This document shows, one piece after another, positions 32,307-40,321 of a DNA stretch of 64,000 nt. Source of the DNA: JBHIYN01 sp041984235. GTDB taxonomy: Bacteria; Pseudomonadota; Gammaproteobacteria; Ga0077536. Within the stretch, counting starts at the first letter, position 1. Each line of letters opens with the position of its first letter. The position numbers were made by a program, and so were the translations under genes. The notes under the pieces were generated by a model, which had not been told where the DNA came from, did no database searches, and saw only the letters and a program-made list of their open reading frames with translations. Location: assembly GCA_041984235.1 (NCBI GenBank), contig JBHIYN010000003.1:124001-188000 (forward strand), read 5' to 3'.

Positions 32307-33530
32307 GTGTCGTCCCTGCCCAAACACCTGCTCAACGGCTTCCGTGTGCTGGACATGTCACACGTGCTCGCCGGACCGACGGCGACGCGTCTCATGGCGG
32401 AAATGGGCGCCGAGGTCATCAAGGTGGAGTTTCCACCGCTGGGTGACGTCTCGCGCACGCTGCCCGGATTCCGCGAGGGCCGCAGTGCCTATTACGTGCA
32501 GCAGAATCGCGGCAAGCGCAGCATCTGTCTCGACGCCAAGAGCGAAGCGGGCAAGACCGTGCTGCGCGATCTCATCCGCAAGTCGGACGTCTTCATCGAG
32601 AATTTCGCCCCGGGCGTAATCGGGCGCCTGGGCTTCTCCTTCGAGGCGGTGCACGCGCTCAACCCGCGCATCGTCATGTGCTCGATCTCGGCTTTCGGGC
32701 AAGAGGGCGAACTGTCCGCCTTGCCCGGCTTCGACTACATCGCCCAGGCCTACAGCGGCATCATGGGCATGATCGGCGAGCCCGGCGGCCCGCCGTCGTT
32801 CCCCATGGCCGGCATCGGCGACGTCATGACCGGGGTTCACGCGGCCTGTGCCATCGGCTTCGCGCTGCTGCATCGCGAGCGCGGCGGGGCGGGGCAGTAC
32901 CTCGATATCTCGCTGCTCGACGCGTACACGCACTGCCACGAACTCAACATCCAGTACTACAGTCTCACCGACGGCGCCGTCGAGCCGACCCGCTCGGGAC
33001 ATCACCACTTCGCGGTGTGTCCGCTGGGGCTGTTCAAGGGGCCGGACAACTACGTCTGCATCATCGCCCTGCAGCCGCAGTGGGCCAGCGTGTGCCGTGC
33101 CATCGGCCGGCCCGAGCTGGCCGGGGACCCGCGATACGACACCAATGACAAGCGCGTCGCCGCCGCCGACGAGGTCATCGCGATCATCCAGGCCTGGTGC
33201 GACGCCCAGCCCTCGGACGCGGCCATCATCGACGCACTGCAGCGCGAACGCGTGCCCTGCGCGCCGGTCCTGCGCATCTCCGAGGTCGCCAACCATCCGC
33301 ACATGCGCGCCCGTGGCACCGTGCGCACCGTCACCGATCCCAAGCTGGGCGAGGTGCTGATGCCGGGCATGCCGCTGCACTTCTCCGGCTTCGAGCACAA
33401 CCAGCCGCTGGATGCCGCCGCCCTCGGCGAGCACAACGAGGCGGTGCTGCGGGAGATCCTGGGCTACGACGCGGCGCGTATCGAGGCGCTCGCTGACGAC
33501 GGCGTGCTCTACGCCAACCCCGACACCTGA
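32307..33530 (+). CDS. Family III CoA-transferase in the F420 operon
   Basis: A 407-residue CaiB/BaiF protein: FRVLDMSHVLAGPTATRLMA, GAEVIKVEFPPLGD, QNRGKRSICLDAKSEAGK, FIENFAPGVIGRLGF and GFDYIAQAYSGIMGMIGEP (containing the probable catalytic Asp). It transfers CoA between carboxylic acids. A GTG start at 32307 lies only 12 bp after fbiC, so it is probably read with the F420 genes, linking deazaflavin supply to acyl-CoA catabolism. The substrate is unknown. Confidence 0.93.
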   Translation: MSSLPKHLLNGFRVLDMSHVLAGPTATRLMAEMGAEVIKVEFPPLGDVSRTLPGFREGRSAYYVQQNRGKRSICLDAKSEAGKTVLRDLIRKSDVFIENFAPGVIGRLGFSFEAVHALNPRIVMCSISAFGQEGELSALPGFDYIAQAYSGIMGMIGEPGGPPSFPMAGIGDVMTGVHAACAIGFALLHRERGGAGQYLDISLLDAYTHCHELNIQYYSLTDGAVEPTRSGHHHFAVCPLGLFKGPDNYVCIIALQPQWASVCRAIGRPELAGDPRYDTNDKRVAAADEVIAIIQAWCDAQPSDAAIIDALQRERVPCAPVLRISEVANHPHMRARGTVRTVTDPKLGEVLMPGMPLHFSGFEHNQPLDAAALGEHNEAVLREILGYDAARIEALADDGVLYANPDT

Positions 33531-33829
33531 TGCCGGGCCGCGTGCACGTGGTCGCGACCTTCGCCGTGCGCGCGGACGCCATCGATGCGTTCATCGATGC
33601 CGCCAACCGGCTGCTGGTCGATCCCACGCGCGGCGAAGCGGGCTGCATGCGCTACGAGCTGTGCCAGGATGCCGCCGATGCGAGCCGCTTCGCGATGCTC
33701 GAAACGTGGGCGAATGGCGACGATCTCGAGCGCCACCTCGCGCAGCCGTCGCTGGGCCGTGCGCTCGACGAGCTGCGCGGCATGGTGACTGCGGCGCCGC
33801 AGGTGACGCGCTACATCGACACCGAGTAG
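33530..33829 (+). CDS. Antibiotic-biosynthesis-monooxygenase (ABM) domain protein
   Basis: A 99-residue ferredoxin-like protein: VHVVATFAVRADAIDAFIDA, TRGEAGCMRYELCQDAAD, RFAMLETWANGDDLERHL. This is the ABM/quinol-monooxygenase (YgiN-like) family of small dimers that oxidise quinols or act without cofactor. The ATG overlaps the CoA-transferase stop in TGATG. It is the last gene of the F420 transcription unit and converges on the POT transporter gene. Confidence 0.88.
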   Translation: MPGRVHVVATFAVRADAIDAFIDAANRLLVDPTRGEAGCMRYELCQDAADASRFAMLETWANGDDLERHLAQPSLGRALDELRGMVTAAPQVTRYIDTE

Positions 33830-33846
33830 CCGCGCGGCACGTTGGC

Positions 33847-35373
33847 TCAGCGCGCGAGGTAGCGCTTCAGCGGCCGTACCAGCAGGCCCATCAGCACCAT
33901 CGCGACCAGCGCGATGACGGTCAACGTGGCGAAAATGCTGACCAGGCTGAGGGTCTCGTACAGGCCGGCGACACGACCGCCGAGGTACGAACCGATCGAG
34001 CTGGCCAGGAACCACACCCCCATGGTCAGCCCGGCGATGCGCGCCGGCGCCAGGCGGCTCATGGCGCTGAGGCCGACCGGGCTCAGGCACATTTCCCCAA
34101 TCGCGTGCAGCAGGTACATCACCGCCAGCCACAGCGGGCTGACCAGGACGCCGCGCTCGGCGTTCGCGGCGGCGCCGATCATGACCGCCCAGCCCAGCGC
34201 CATGAACAGCAGGCCGATGGCGAACTTGGCCGGACTCGAGGGCTCGCGCGGCCCCAAGCGTACCCACAGCCAGGCAAACCCCGGCGCGAGGCCGCAGATG
34301 ATGTAGATGGGATTGAGGGCCTGCAGCCAGCTGGCCGGAAAGTCGAAGCCGAAGAGGCTCGTGTCGGTGTTGCGCTCGGCAAAGAGATTCAGCGTGGAAC
34401 CACCCTGCTCATACAGCGACCAGAACACCGTTGCGCCCAGGAACAGCACCACGATCAGCACCAGGCGGCGCCGTTCGTCGGCGCTCCAGTCGGCGACCGT
34501 GAACATCCAGCCGAAGAAAGCCAGCGTGACCAGCAGCAGCACGACGCCGAAGGCATTCCCGAGCCCGGCCGCGGTCAGCTCGACCAGGCCGGCCATGGCC
34601 AGCACGCCGAGCAGGACGGCGAAGCCGAACACGGCCAGCACGCCGGCGGCGAGCTGGCGGCGCGCGTCGCGCAGCCCGGCCTCGCCGTGCGCGGGCGCCT
34701 GGCCGGCACTGCCCAGGTGCCGTTGCCCCAGGGCGTAGTGCGCGAGACCGGCGGCCATGCCGACCGCGGCCGCCGCGAAACCGAAATGCCAGGACATCGC
34801 CGGGTCGAGCCCCGCACCGGCCAGCCGGTGCCGGAAGCCCGCACCCTGCGCGAGCCAGCCGCACACCAGCGGGGCCATGAAGGCACCGACGTTGATGCCC
34901 ATGTAGTACAGCGAGTAGCCGGCGTCCCGGCGCCGGTCGTCGTCGGCGTAGAGCTGGCCGACCATGGTGCTGATGTTGGGTTTGAGCAGGCCCGTACCGA
35001 CTACCAGCAGGACGAGTCCGAGGTAGAAGGCAGGCAGTGCCGGAACGGCGAGCGCAATGTGTCCGCACATGATGACCACGCCGCCGCTGAAGGTCGCCCG
35101 GCGCTGCCCTATGAAGCGATCGGCGAGCCAGCCGCCCGGCAGGCAGGCGAGGTAGACCATGGCGGTATACAGGCCATACACCGCACCGGCCGCGCCGACG
35201 TCGAAGCCCAGGCCACCGCTGGCCACCGGCGCGGTCATGAACAGGATCAGGATCGCGCGCATGCCGTAGAAGCTGAAGCGCTCCCACATCTCGGTAAAGA
35301 ACAGCGTCGCGAGGCCGCGCGGGTGGCCGAAGAAGCCGCTGGCCGGCACCGCCGGGGTGGTCGTCTCGCTCAT
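33847..35373 (-). CDS. POT/PTR2-family proton-coupled peptide transporter
   Basis: A 508-residue inner-membrane protein with about 12-14 hydrophobic segments. The POT signature is FFTEMWERFSFYGMRAILIL near residue 30 (ExxER-type motif); LKPNISTMVGQLYADDDRRR with GYSLYYMGINVGAF gives the second family signature, and FWSLYEQGGSTLNLFAE the E-Q-GGS region of TM7. It should import di- or tripeptides with protons. The start at 35373 has GGTGAG upstream. It is a single gene between the ABM gene (convergent) and a crotonase gene on the same strand 81 bp upstream. Confidence 0.95.
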   Translation of the reverse strand: MSETTTPAVPASGFFGHPRGLATLFFTEMWERFSFYGMRAILILFMTAPVASGGLGFDVGAAGAVYGLYTAMVYLACLPGGWLADRFIGQRRATFSGGVVIMCGHIALAVPALPAFYLGLVLLVVGTGLLKPNISTMVGQLYADDDRRRDAGYSLYYMGINVGAFMAPLVCGWLAQGAGFRHRLAGAGLDPAMSWHFGFAAAAVGMAAGLAHYALGQRHLGSAGQAPAHGEAGLRDARRQLAAGVLAVFGFAVLLGVLAMAGLVELTAAGLGNAFGVVLLLVTLAFFGWMFTVADWSADERRRLVLIVVLFLGATVFWSLYEQGGSTLNLFAERNTDTSLFGFDFPASWLQALNPIYIICGLAPGFAWLWVRLGPREPSSPAKFAIGLLFMALGWAVMIGAAANAERGVLVSPLWLAVMYLLHAIGEMCLSPVGLSAMSRLAPARIAGLTMGVWFLASSIGSYLGGRVAGLYETLSLVSIFATLTVIALVAMVLMGLLVRPLKRYLAR

Positions 35374-35454
35374 GGACTCACCCGTTCTGTCCGGCGCCGT
35401 GCGAGCGGCCGGTGCGCACCGGTCCGTCGCGCGGGGAGCGGCGGCCGGCGGGCA

Positions 35455-36243
35455 TCACTCACCACTGAAGCGTGGCTCACGCCCGGCCAGGTAGGCCTCT
35501 ACGGCGGCTTTCTGGTCCGCGCCGGTCTGCGCGAAGAGGTTCTGGTCCGCGTCCATGTGCATGATCGCACGGTCCAGGGCGCCTCCGATCTGGTTCACGC
35601 TGCGTTTGATCATCTGCGCCGCCACCGGCGACTTGGCGGCGTAGGTCGCGGCGAAGGCGTGTGCGCGCTCGAGCAGCGCCTTGCCCGGGACCACCTCTTC
35701 CAGCAGCCCCCACGCGAGCAGTCGGGGCGCAGGCACGCGCTCGCCACCAATGACCAGTCGCTTGGCGCGGGTCGGGCCGACCAGGCGCACCGTCAATGGC
35801 AGCGATTGCCACATGAGGTTGAGCCCGACGTCGATCTCCGGGTACTGGATGAAGCAGTCCTCGGCCCCGATGCGGAAATCCATGGCGGTGGCGAGACAGG
35901 CGCCGCCGCCCAGCGCGCCACCGTTCCAGGCGGCGATCGTGATCTGGTCGATGTCGAGCAGGGCCTGCATCACGCGCTCGCCGATCCGCCAGCGCCGCCG
36001 GCGCAGGACCAGCGGCGCGGTCGGCGCGGCGCGCATCTCGTCGAGATCGGCGCCGGCGGAGAAATGCCGGCCGTTACCGGTGAAGATCACCACGCGGGTC
36101 TCGGCATCGTCGCGAAACGAGAGTGCGCAATGCTCGATCTCGGCCAGGTGCGCGTAGTCGAGCGCGTTGGCCCGCTGCGGTCGATTGAAGCGGACCACGG
36201 TCACCGGGCCATCGCGGTCCAGGGAGAGATGCTGGTAGCTCAT
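35455..36243 (-). CDS. Crotonase / enoyl-CoA hydratase family protein
   Basis: A 262-residue crotonase: VVRFNRPQRANALDYAHLA, FTGNGRHFSAGADLDEMRA, AAWNGGALGGGACLATAMDF and FIQYPEIDVGLNLMWQSLPL. The second catalytic Glu is present (YPEIDVG); at the first Glu position there is Cys (GGGACLA). The ATG at 36243 is preferred to an in-frame TTG two codons earlier. It lies 81 bp before the POT gene. The reaction is an enoyl-CoA hydration or isomerisation; its pathway is not evident. Confidence 0.92.
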   Translation of the reverse strand: MSYQHLSLDRDGPVTVVRFNRPQRANALDYAHLAEIEHCALSFRDDAETRVVIFTGNGRHFSAGADLDEMRAAPTAPLVLRRRRWRIGERVMQALLDIDQITIAAWNGGALGGGACLATAMDFRIGAEDCFIQYPEIDVGLNLMWQSLPLTVRLVGPTRAKRLVIGGERVPAPRLLAWGLLEEVVPGKALLERAHAFAATYAAKSPVAAQMIKRSVNQIGGALDRAIMHMDADQNLFAQTGADQKAAVEAYLAGREPRFSGE

Positions 36244-36284
36244 GCGCAAGGGCCTCGCGAAAGGGACGGTCGCGCCGTCCTCGG

Positions 36285-36770
36285 TCAGGGGGAGTTGAGG
36301 GTGCCGACGTCGAGCACCGGCGCCGCCTCGATGCGGCTCGCGTCCATCAGGCTGGCGAGGCGCTGAACCACGGCCAGGATCTGGTGCTGCTCCCAGGTCT
36401 CCAGCTCGGTGAAGCGCGCCGCGAGCACGTCCTGCAGAGCCTGTGGCGCATCGCGCAACGCGGCCGCGCCGTCCGCGGTGAGGGTGACCCGGACCCGGCG
36501 GCGGTCGGCCTCGTCGCGCGCACGGGCGATCAGGCCGCGGGATTCGAGCCGCGAGATGATCGTGGTGACGGTGGCCTGGGTCAGGTTGAGCTCGCCCGCC
36601 AGCGCACCGGCCGTGACCGTGGTGGCGTTGTCGATGACCTGCAGGGCGAGCACCTGGGTCGTGGTGAGGCCGGTCTCACGTGCGATGCGCTTGGAGCGCG
36701 CGTCGGCGGCCTTGACGATCTGGCGCAGAGCGACCAGCACGTCGCGGTAGACGCGGTTGTCTGTGTTCAT
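36285..36770 (-). CDS. MarR-family regulator, candidate EctR
   Basis: A 161-residue MarR protein: TGLTTTQVLALQVIDNA, AGALAGELNLTQATVTTIIS (recognition helix), RLESRGLIARARDEADRRRV (wing). It is divergent from ectA, the position of EctR repressors in methylotrophs and other halophiles, and the AT-rich gap between them contains a 20-bp palindrome. I infer it represses the ectoine operon at low osmolarity and probably itself. GGAAG precedes the ATG at 36770. Confidence 0.9.
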   Translation of the reverse strand: MNTDNRVYRDVLVALRQIVKAADARSKRIARETGLTTTQVLALQVIDNATTVTAGALAGELNLTQATVTTIISRLESRGLIARARDEADRRRVRVTLTADGAAALRDAPQALQDVLAARFTELETWEQHQILAVVQRLASLMDASRIEAAPVLDVGTLNSP

Positions 36771-36901
36771 GACGCTTCCCCGCACCCCCCCGGGCGCAGC
36801 GTGATTGTAGCCAAATGCCGGTCGCTGAAAAGGTGCCGGGTGGCAATCATTTATTTCGAAAAAATGACTATTCAGAGACTCGGGTAAACCACATCCTACT
36901 G

Positions 36902-36921
36902 AAAATATTATTAAATATTTT
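36902..36921. promoter_or_regulatory. Palindrome upstream of the ect promoter (candidate MarR operator)
   Basis: AAAATATT-ATTA-AATATTTT, a perfect 8-bp inverted repeat with 4-bp spacer, 21 bp upstream of the -35 box of the ectA promoter, in the AT-rich gap between the MarR gene and ectA. Size and symmetry suit a MarR dimer. Confidence 0.5.
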
Positions 36922-36942
36922 AATTGGCAGGCGGATATTTAT

Positions 36943-36971
36943 TTGATATTCGAAGTTTCATCCCGTACACT
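36943..36971 (+). promoter_or_regulatory. Sigma-70-type promoter of ectABCD
   Basis: -35 TTGATA (36943-36948), a 17-bp spacer and -10 TACACT (36966-36971), about 50 bp before the ectA start. The surrounding 36800-36965 is strikingly AT-rich for this genome, as in osmotically induced promoters. Confidence 0.6.
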
Positions 36972-37022
36972 GCGCGCCGCTATCGACAACCCGACAGCAC
37001 CGAAACCACGCCACGTGGCCCC

Positions 37023-37589
37023 ATGACACCCGCTACAGCCGCAGCACAGAGCAGCCCGCCCATCGAGATTGACAGTCCCGGCGCCACCGATGGCGTCGCG
37101 GTTCACGCGCTGATCGCGCGTTGCCCACCACTCGATGGCAACTCGCTCTACTGCAACTTGCTGCAGTGCACACACTTCGCCGGAACCAGCGCCATCGCGC
37201 GCCAGGATGACGAAGTCGTGGGCTTTGTTTCAGGTCACCGGCTGCCCGCCCATCCGGACACGCTGTTCGTATGGCAGGTTGCCGTCGACGACCGCGCTCG
37301 GGGGCGCGGTCTGGCCCGCGGGCTGATCCGGGACATCCTCGTCCGCGAAACCTGCGCCGGGGTGCGCTTCGTGCACACCACCGTGACGCCGGGCAACGCC
37401 GCCTCGCGCGCGATGTTCCGCCGGCTGGCCAGTGATCTCGGCACCGACATGCGCGTCACCGCGGGCTTCGATCGCAGCACCCACCTGGATGACCGGCACG
37501 AGACGGAAGAGCTCCTCGTCATCGGTCCGTTCGCCCGCCCAACCGCACAGGAGAGTCGTAACCACCATGTCCGCTCACGCCCTGGCTGA
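37023..37589 (+). CDS. ectA: L-2,4-diaminobutyrate acetyltransferase
   Basis: A 188-residue GNAT acetyltransferase. LDGNSLYCNLLQCTHFAGTS, DEVVGFVSGHRLPAHPDTLF, VWQVAVDDRARGRGLARGLI (acetyl-CoA loop) and VHTTVTPGNAASRAMFRRLA are diagnostic of EctA. It acetylates 2,4-diaminobutyrate at the gamma amino group, the second step of ectoine synthesis. The ATG at 37023 gives family length; no clear Shine-Dalgarno. The 3' end overlaps ectB by 23 bp. Confidence 0.96.
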   Translation: MTPATAAAQSSPPIEIDSPGATDGVAVHALIARCPPLDGNSLYCNLLQCTHFAGTSAIARQDDEVVGFVSGHRLPAHPDTLFVWQVAVDDRARGRGLARGLIRDILVRETCAGVRFVHTTVTPGNAASRAMFRRLASDLGTDMRVTAGFDRSTHLDDRHETEELLVIGPFARPTAQESRNHHVRSRPG

Positions 37590-38871
37590 TACAGCCCCCA
37601 ACGATACCGCGACGTTCGACGAACTCGAATCCAACGTCCAGAGTTACGCACGCTCCTTCCCGGTCATCTTCGACCGCGCCGAGGGTGCCTACCTGTTCGA
37701 CGACCGTGGCAACCGCTACATCGACTTCCTGGCCGGCGCCGGCAGCCTCAATTACGGGCATAACAACGTGCACCTGCGACAGCGCCTGATCGAGTACATC
37801 TCCGGCTGCGGGGTCACCCACAGCCTGGACATGCACACCAGCGCCAAGGAAGCCTTCCTCTCGACCTTCAACGAGCTCATCCTGGCCCCGCGCGGGCTCG
37901 ATTACGTGGTCCAGTTCACCGGCCCGACCGGCACCAACGCGGTCGAGGCGGCACTCAAGCTGGCACGCAACATCACCGGGCGACACAACGTCGTCGCCTT
38001 CACCAACGGCTTCCACGGCGTCTCGCTGGGCGCCATGGCGGCGACCGGCAACTCGCATCACCGCGGCGCCGCCGGCCTGCCGCTGACCGGCGTGACGCAC
38101 ATGCCGTACTGCAACTACTTCGGCGACGAACTCGACACCATAACCTACCTGGAACGCATGCTGGACGACCCCAGCAGCGGCATCGACAAGCCGGCCGCGG
38201 TCATCGTCGAGACCGTGCAGGGGGAGGGCGGACTGAACGTCGCCAGCCTGCGCTGGCTGAAGGACCTGGAACGCGCCTGCCGCGCCCGTGACATCCTGCT
38301 CATCATCGACGACATCCAGGCCGGCTGCGGGCGCACCGGCACCTTCTTCAGTTTCGAGCCGGCCGGCCTCGAACCCGACATCGTGACCCTGTCCAAGTCG
38401 CTCAGCGGCTACGGTATCCCGTTCGCGGTGACCATCTTCCGGCAGGCACTGGACTGCTGGAAACCGGGCGAGCACAACGGCACCTTCCGTGGCAACAACC
38501 ACGCGTTCGTGACCGCTACCGAGGCCTTCGAGCGCTACTGGCGCAGCGGCGACTTCCAGCAGGAAATCGCTGACAAGTCGGCGCTCATCGAGCACGGCCT
38601 CGCCGACATCGCCGGCAGCTACGATGCCGACCTGATCAGCGCCCGCGGACGCGGCATGATGCGCGGACTGAACTGCGCCAGCGGCAAGCTCGCCGCCGAC
38701 ATCGCCCGCCGCTGCTTCCGCTCGGGCCTGGTCATCGAGACCAGCGGCTCGGAGGACCAGGTGGTCAAGTGCCTGCCGCCGCTGACGACGCCGAACGACA
38801 CCCTGCACACGGCGCTGGAGATCCTGCGCGAAGCGGTCAGTGCGGCGACTGCCGCCTACCGCCCGCACTGA
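37567..38871 (+). CDS. ectB: Diaminobutyrate--2-oxoglutarate transaminase
   Basis: A 434-residue PLP class III aminotransferase: SYARSFPVIFDRAEGAYLFD, FLAGAGSLNYGHNN, QFTGPTGTNAVEAALKLAR, IIDDIQAGCGRTGTFFSFE and LSKSLSGYGIPFA with the PLP Lys277. The GxGSLNYGHN and GPTGTNAVEAA words are typical of EctB. It makes 2,4-diaminobutyrate from aspartate semialdehyde with glutamate. AGGAGA lies before the ATG at 37567, inside the end of ectA. Confidence 0.97.
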   Translation: MSAHALADTAPNDTATFDELESNVQSYARSFPVIFDRAEGAYLFDDRGNRYIDFLAGAGSLNYGHNNVHLRQRLIEYISGCGVTHSLDMHTSAKEAFLSTFNELILAPRGLDYVVQFTGPTGTNAVEAALKLARNITGRHNVVAFTNGFHGVSLGAMAATGNSHHRGAAGLPLTGVTHMPYCNYFGDELDTITYLERMLDDPSSGIDKPAAVIVETVQGEGGLNVASLRWLKDLERACRARDILLIIDDIQAGCGRTGTFFSFEPAGLEPDIVTLSKSLSGYGIPFAVTIFRQALDCWKPGEHNGTFRGNNHAFVTATEAFERYWRSGDFQQEIADKSALIEHGLADIAGSYDADLISARGRGMMRGLNCASGKLAADIARRCFRSGLVIETSGSEDQVVKCLPPLTTPNDTLHTALEILREAVSAATAAYRPH

Positions 38872-38896
38872 ACGTGCTGACGAGGAAACGACGAAC

Positions 38897-39295
38897 ATGA
38901 TCGTGAGAAACCTGCACGAGGCACGCAATGGCTCGCGCCGCATCGTTGCCGAAACCTGGGAGAGTACCCGCCTGCTGCTGAAGGACGACAGCATGGGCTT
39001 CTCCTTCCACATCACCACTATCTATGCCGGGACCGAAACCGAGATGTGCTACAAGAACCACCTCGAGGCGGTTTACTGCATTTCGGGCAAAGGCACCCTG
39101 GTCTCGATCGTCGAGGGCCTAACCTACGATATCTTCCCGGGGCAGATGTACGCGCTCGACCAGCACGACCACCACATTCTGCGCGCGGAGACCGAGCTCG
39201 AGCTCGCCTGCGTGTTCAACCCGCCGCTGTACGGCAACGAGGTGCACGGTGCGGACGGCGCCTATCCGGAAACCGCCGAAGCGGTCGGCGACTGA
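38897..39295 (+). CDS. ectC: L-ectoine synthase
   Basis: A 132-residue cupin: MIVRNLHEARNGSRRIVAET, GFSFHITTIYAGTETEMCYK, NHLEAVYCISGKGTL and YALDQHDHHILRAETELELA, all typical of EctC, including the metal-binding Glu/His positions. It cyclises N-gamma-acetyldiaminobutyrate to ectoine. GAGGAAAC precedes the ATG by a normal distance, 25 bp after ectB. Confidence 0.97.
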   Translation: MIVRNLHEARNGSRRIVAETWESTRLLLKDDSMGFSFHITTIYAGTETEMCYKNHLEAVYCISGKGTLVSIVEGLTYDIFPGQMYALDQHDHHILRAETELELACVFNPPLYGNEVHGADGAYPETAEAVGD

Positions 39296-39324
39296 CATCG
39301 CGAGCAGCAAGCTACACCACCATC

Positions 39325-40218
39325 ATGAGCAAACCAGCCAGCCATCTCGATCCCTACCCATCGCGCCACGAGTCCCGGCCGCGCAGAACGCCGCGCGCCG
39401 ACCCCGTGGTGTGGTCACCCGCGGCGGACGAGGCGCCGATCAGCGAAATCGAACGCGGCCACTACGAGAAGAACGGCTTCCTGGTGTTGAAGAACCTGCT
39501 CGCGGCGCAAGAGCTGGAGCGTCTGCGCGCCGCTGCCGACGCCGCGCTGGCGCGCGAGGGTATCGCAGAGGAGACCATCATCGAGGAGCCGGGCAGCCGC
39601 GAAGTGCGCTCGATCTTCGAGATCCATCGTCAGCACCCCACCGTCGACGCGCTGGTTCGCGACCCGCGCCTGGTACGGGTCGCGCGCTACCTGCTCGGCG
39701 ACGCTGTCTACGTGCACCAGTCACGCCTCAACTACAAGCCGGGCTTCGCCGGCAAGGAGTTCTGGTGGCACTCGGATTTCGAGACCTGGCATGTCGAAGA
39801 CGGCATGCCGCGCATGCGCGCGCTCAGTATGTCGTTGCTGCTGACCGACAACTTCGTCTGCAACGGTCCGCTGATGCTGATCAACGGCTCGCACCAGCAC
39901 TACGTGTCCTGCGTCGGCGCGACGCCTGAGGAGCACTACAAGGCGTCGCTGAAGAAACAGGAGTACGGCGTCCCCGATCACGACAGCATCCGCGAGCTGG
40001 CGCGGGCAGGCATTCACAGCGCGGTGGCGCCGGCCGGCTCGGTGGTCATCTTCGACTGCAATATCCTGCACGGATCGGCGAGCAACATCTCGCCATACCC
40101 GCGCAGCAACCTGTTCTTCGTCTACAACGCGCTCAGCAACCGCTGTGTCGAGCCTTTCGGCGGCATGGCGCCGCGCCCCCAGCACATCGCCAACCGCGCC
40201 CACGTCGAGCCACTCTGA
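39325..40218 (+). CDS. ectD: Ectoine 5-hydroxylase
   Basis: A 297-residue Fe(II)/2-oxoglutarate dioxygenase. VHQSRLNYKPGFAGKEFWWH and SDFETWHVEDGMPRMRALSM form the EctD signature; Fe ligands are His149, Asp151 and His249 (ILHGSASN). It hydroxylates ectoine to 5-hydroxyectoine, extending protection to heat or desiccation. It lies 29 bp after ectC in the same operon. No specialised aspartokinase (ask_ect) follows, so precursor supply relies on the general pathway. Confidence 0.97.
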   Translation: MSKPASHLDPYPSRHESRPRRTPRADPVVWSPAADEAPISEIERGHYEKNGFLVLKNLLAAQELERLRAAADAALAREGIAEETIIEEPGSREVRSIFEIHRQHPTVDALVRDPRLVRVARYLLGDAVYVHQSRLNYKPGFAGKEFWWHSDFETWHVEDGMPRMRALSMSLLLTDNFVCNGPLMLINGSHQHYVSCVGATPEEHYKASLKKQEYGVPDHDSIRELARAGIHSAVAPAGSVVIFDCNILHGSASNISPYPRSNLFFVYNALSNRCVEPFGGMAPRPQHIANRAHVEPL

Positions 40219-40259
40219 GTCGCCGCCGGCCGCGCTGTCGCGTGCCGTCGGGTCCTGAT

Positions 40260-40286
40260 GTGCGCCGCGGCGGCGGCACGGCGCAC
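40260..40286. terminator. Hairpin between ectD and the symporter gene
   Basis: An 8-bp stem GTGCGCCG/CGGCGCAC (40260-40267 with 40279-40286) and an 11-nt GC loop in the 103-bp gap. There is no T run, so it may only weaken read-through from ectD. Confidence 0.3.
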
Positions 40287-40321
40287 GTCATCCCGTACCT
40301 GCCAGGGAATTCCACGCCGAC

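Noticed and set aside
33412..36366. A 984-codon plus-strand open frame across the POT and crotonase genes
   Set aside because: Composition is Arg/Gly/Ala-rich without domains; the minus-strand genes have clear family motifs. It is a high-GC antisense frame.
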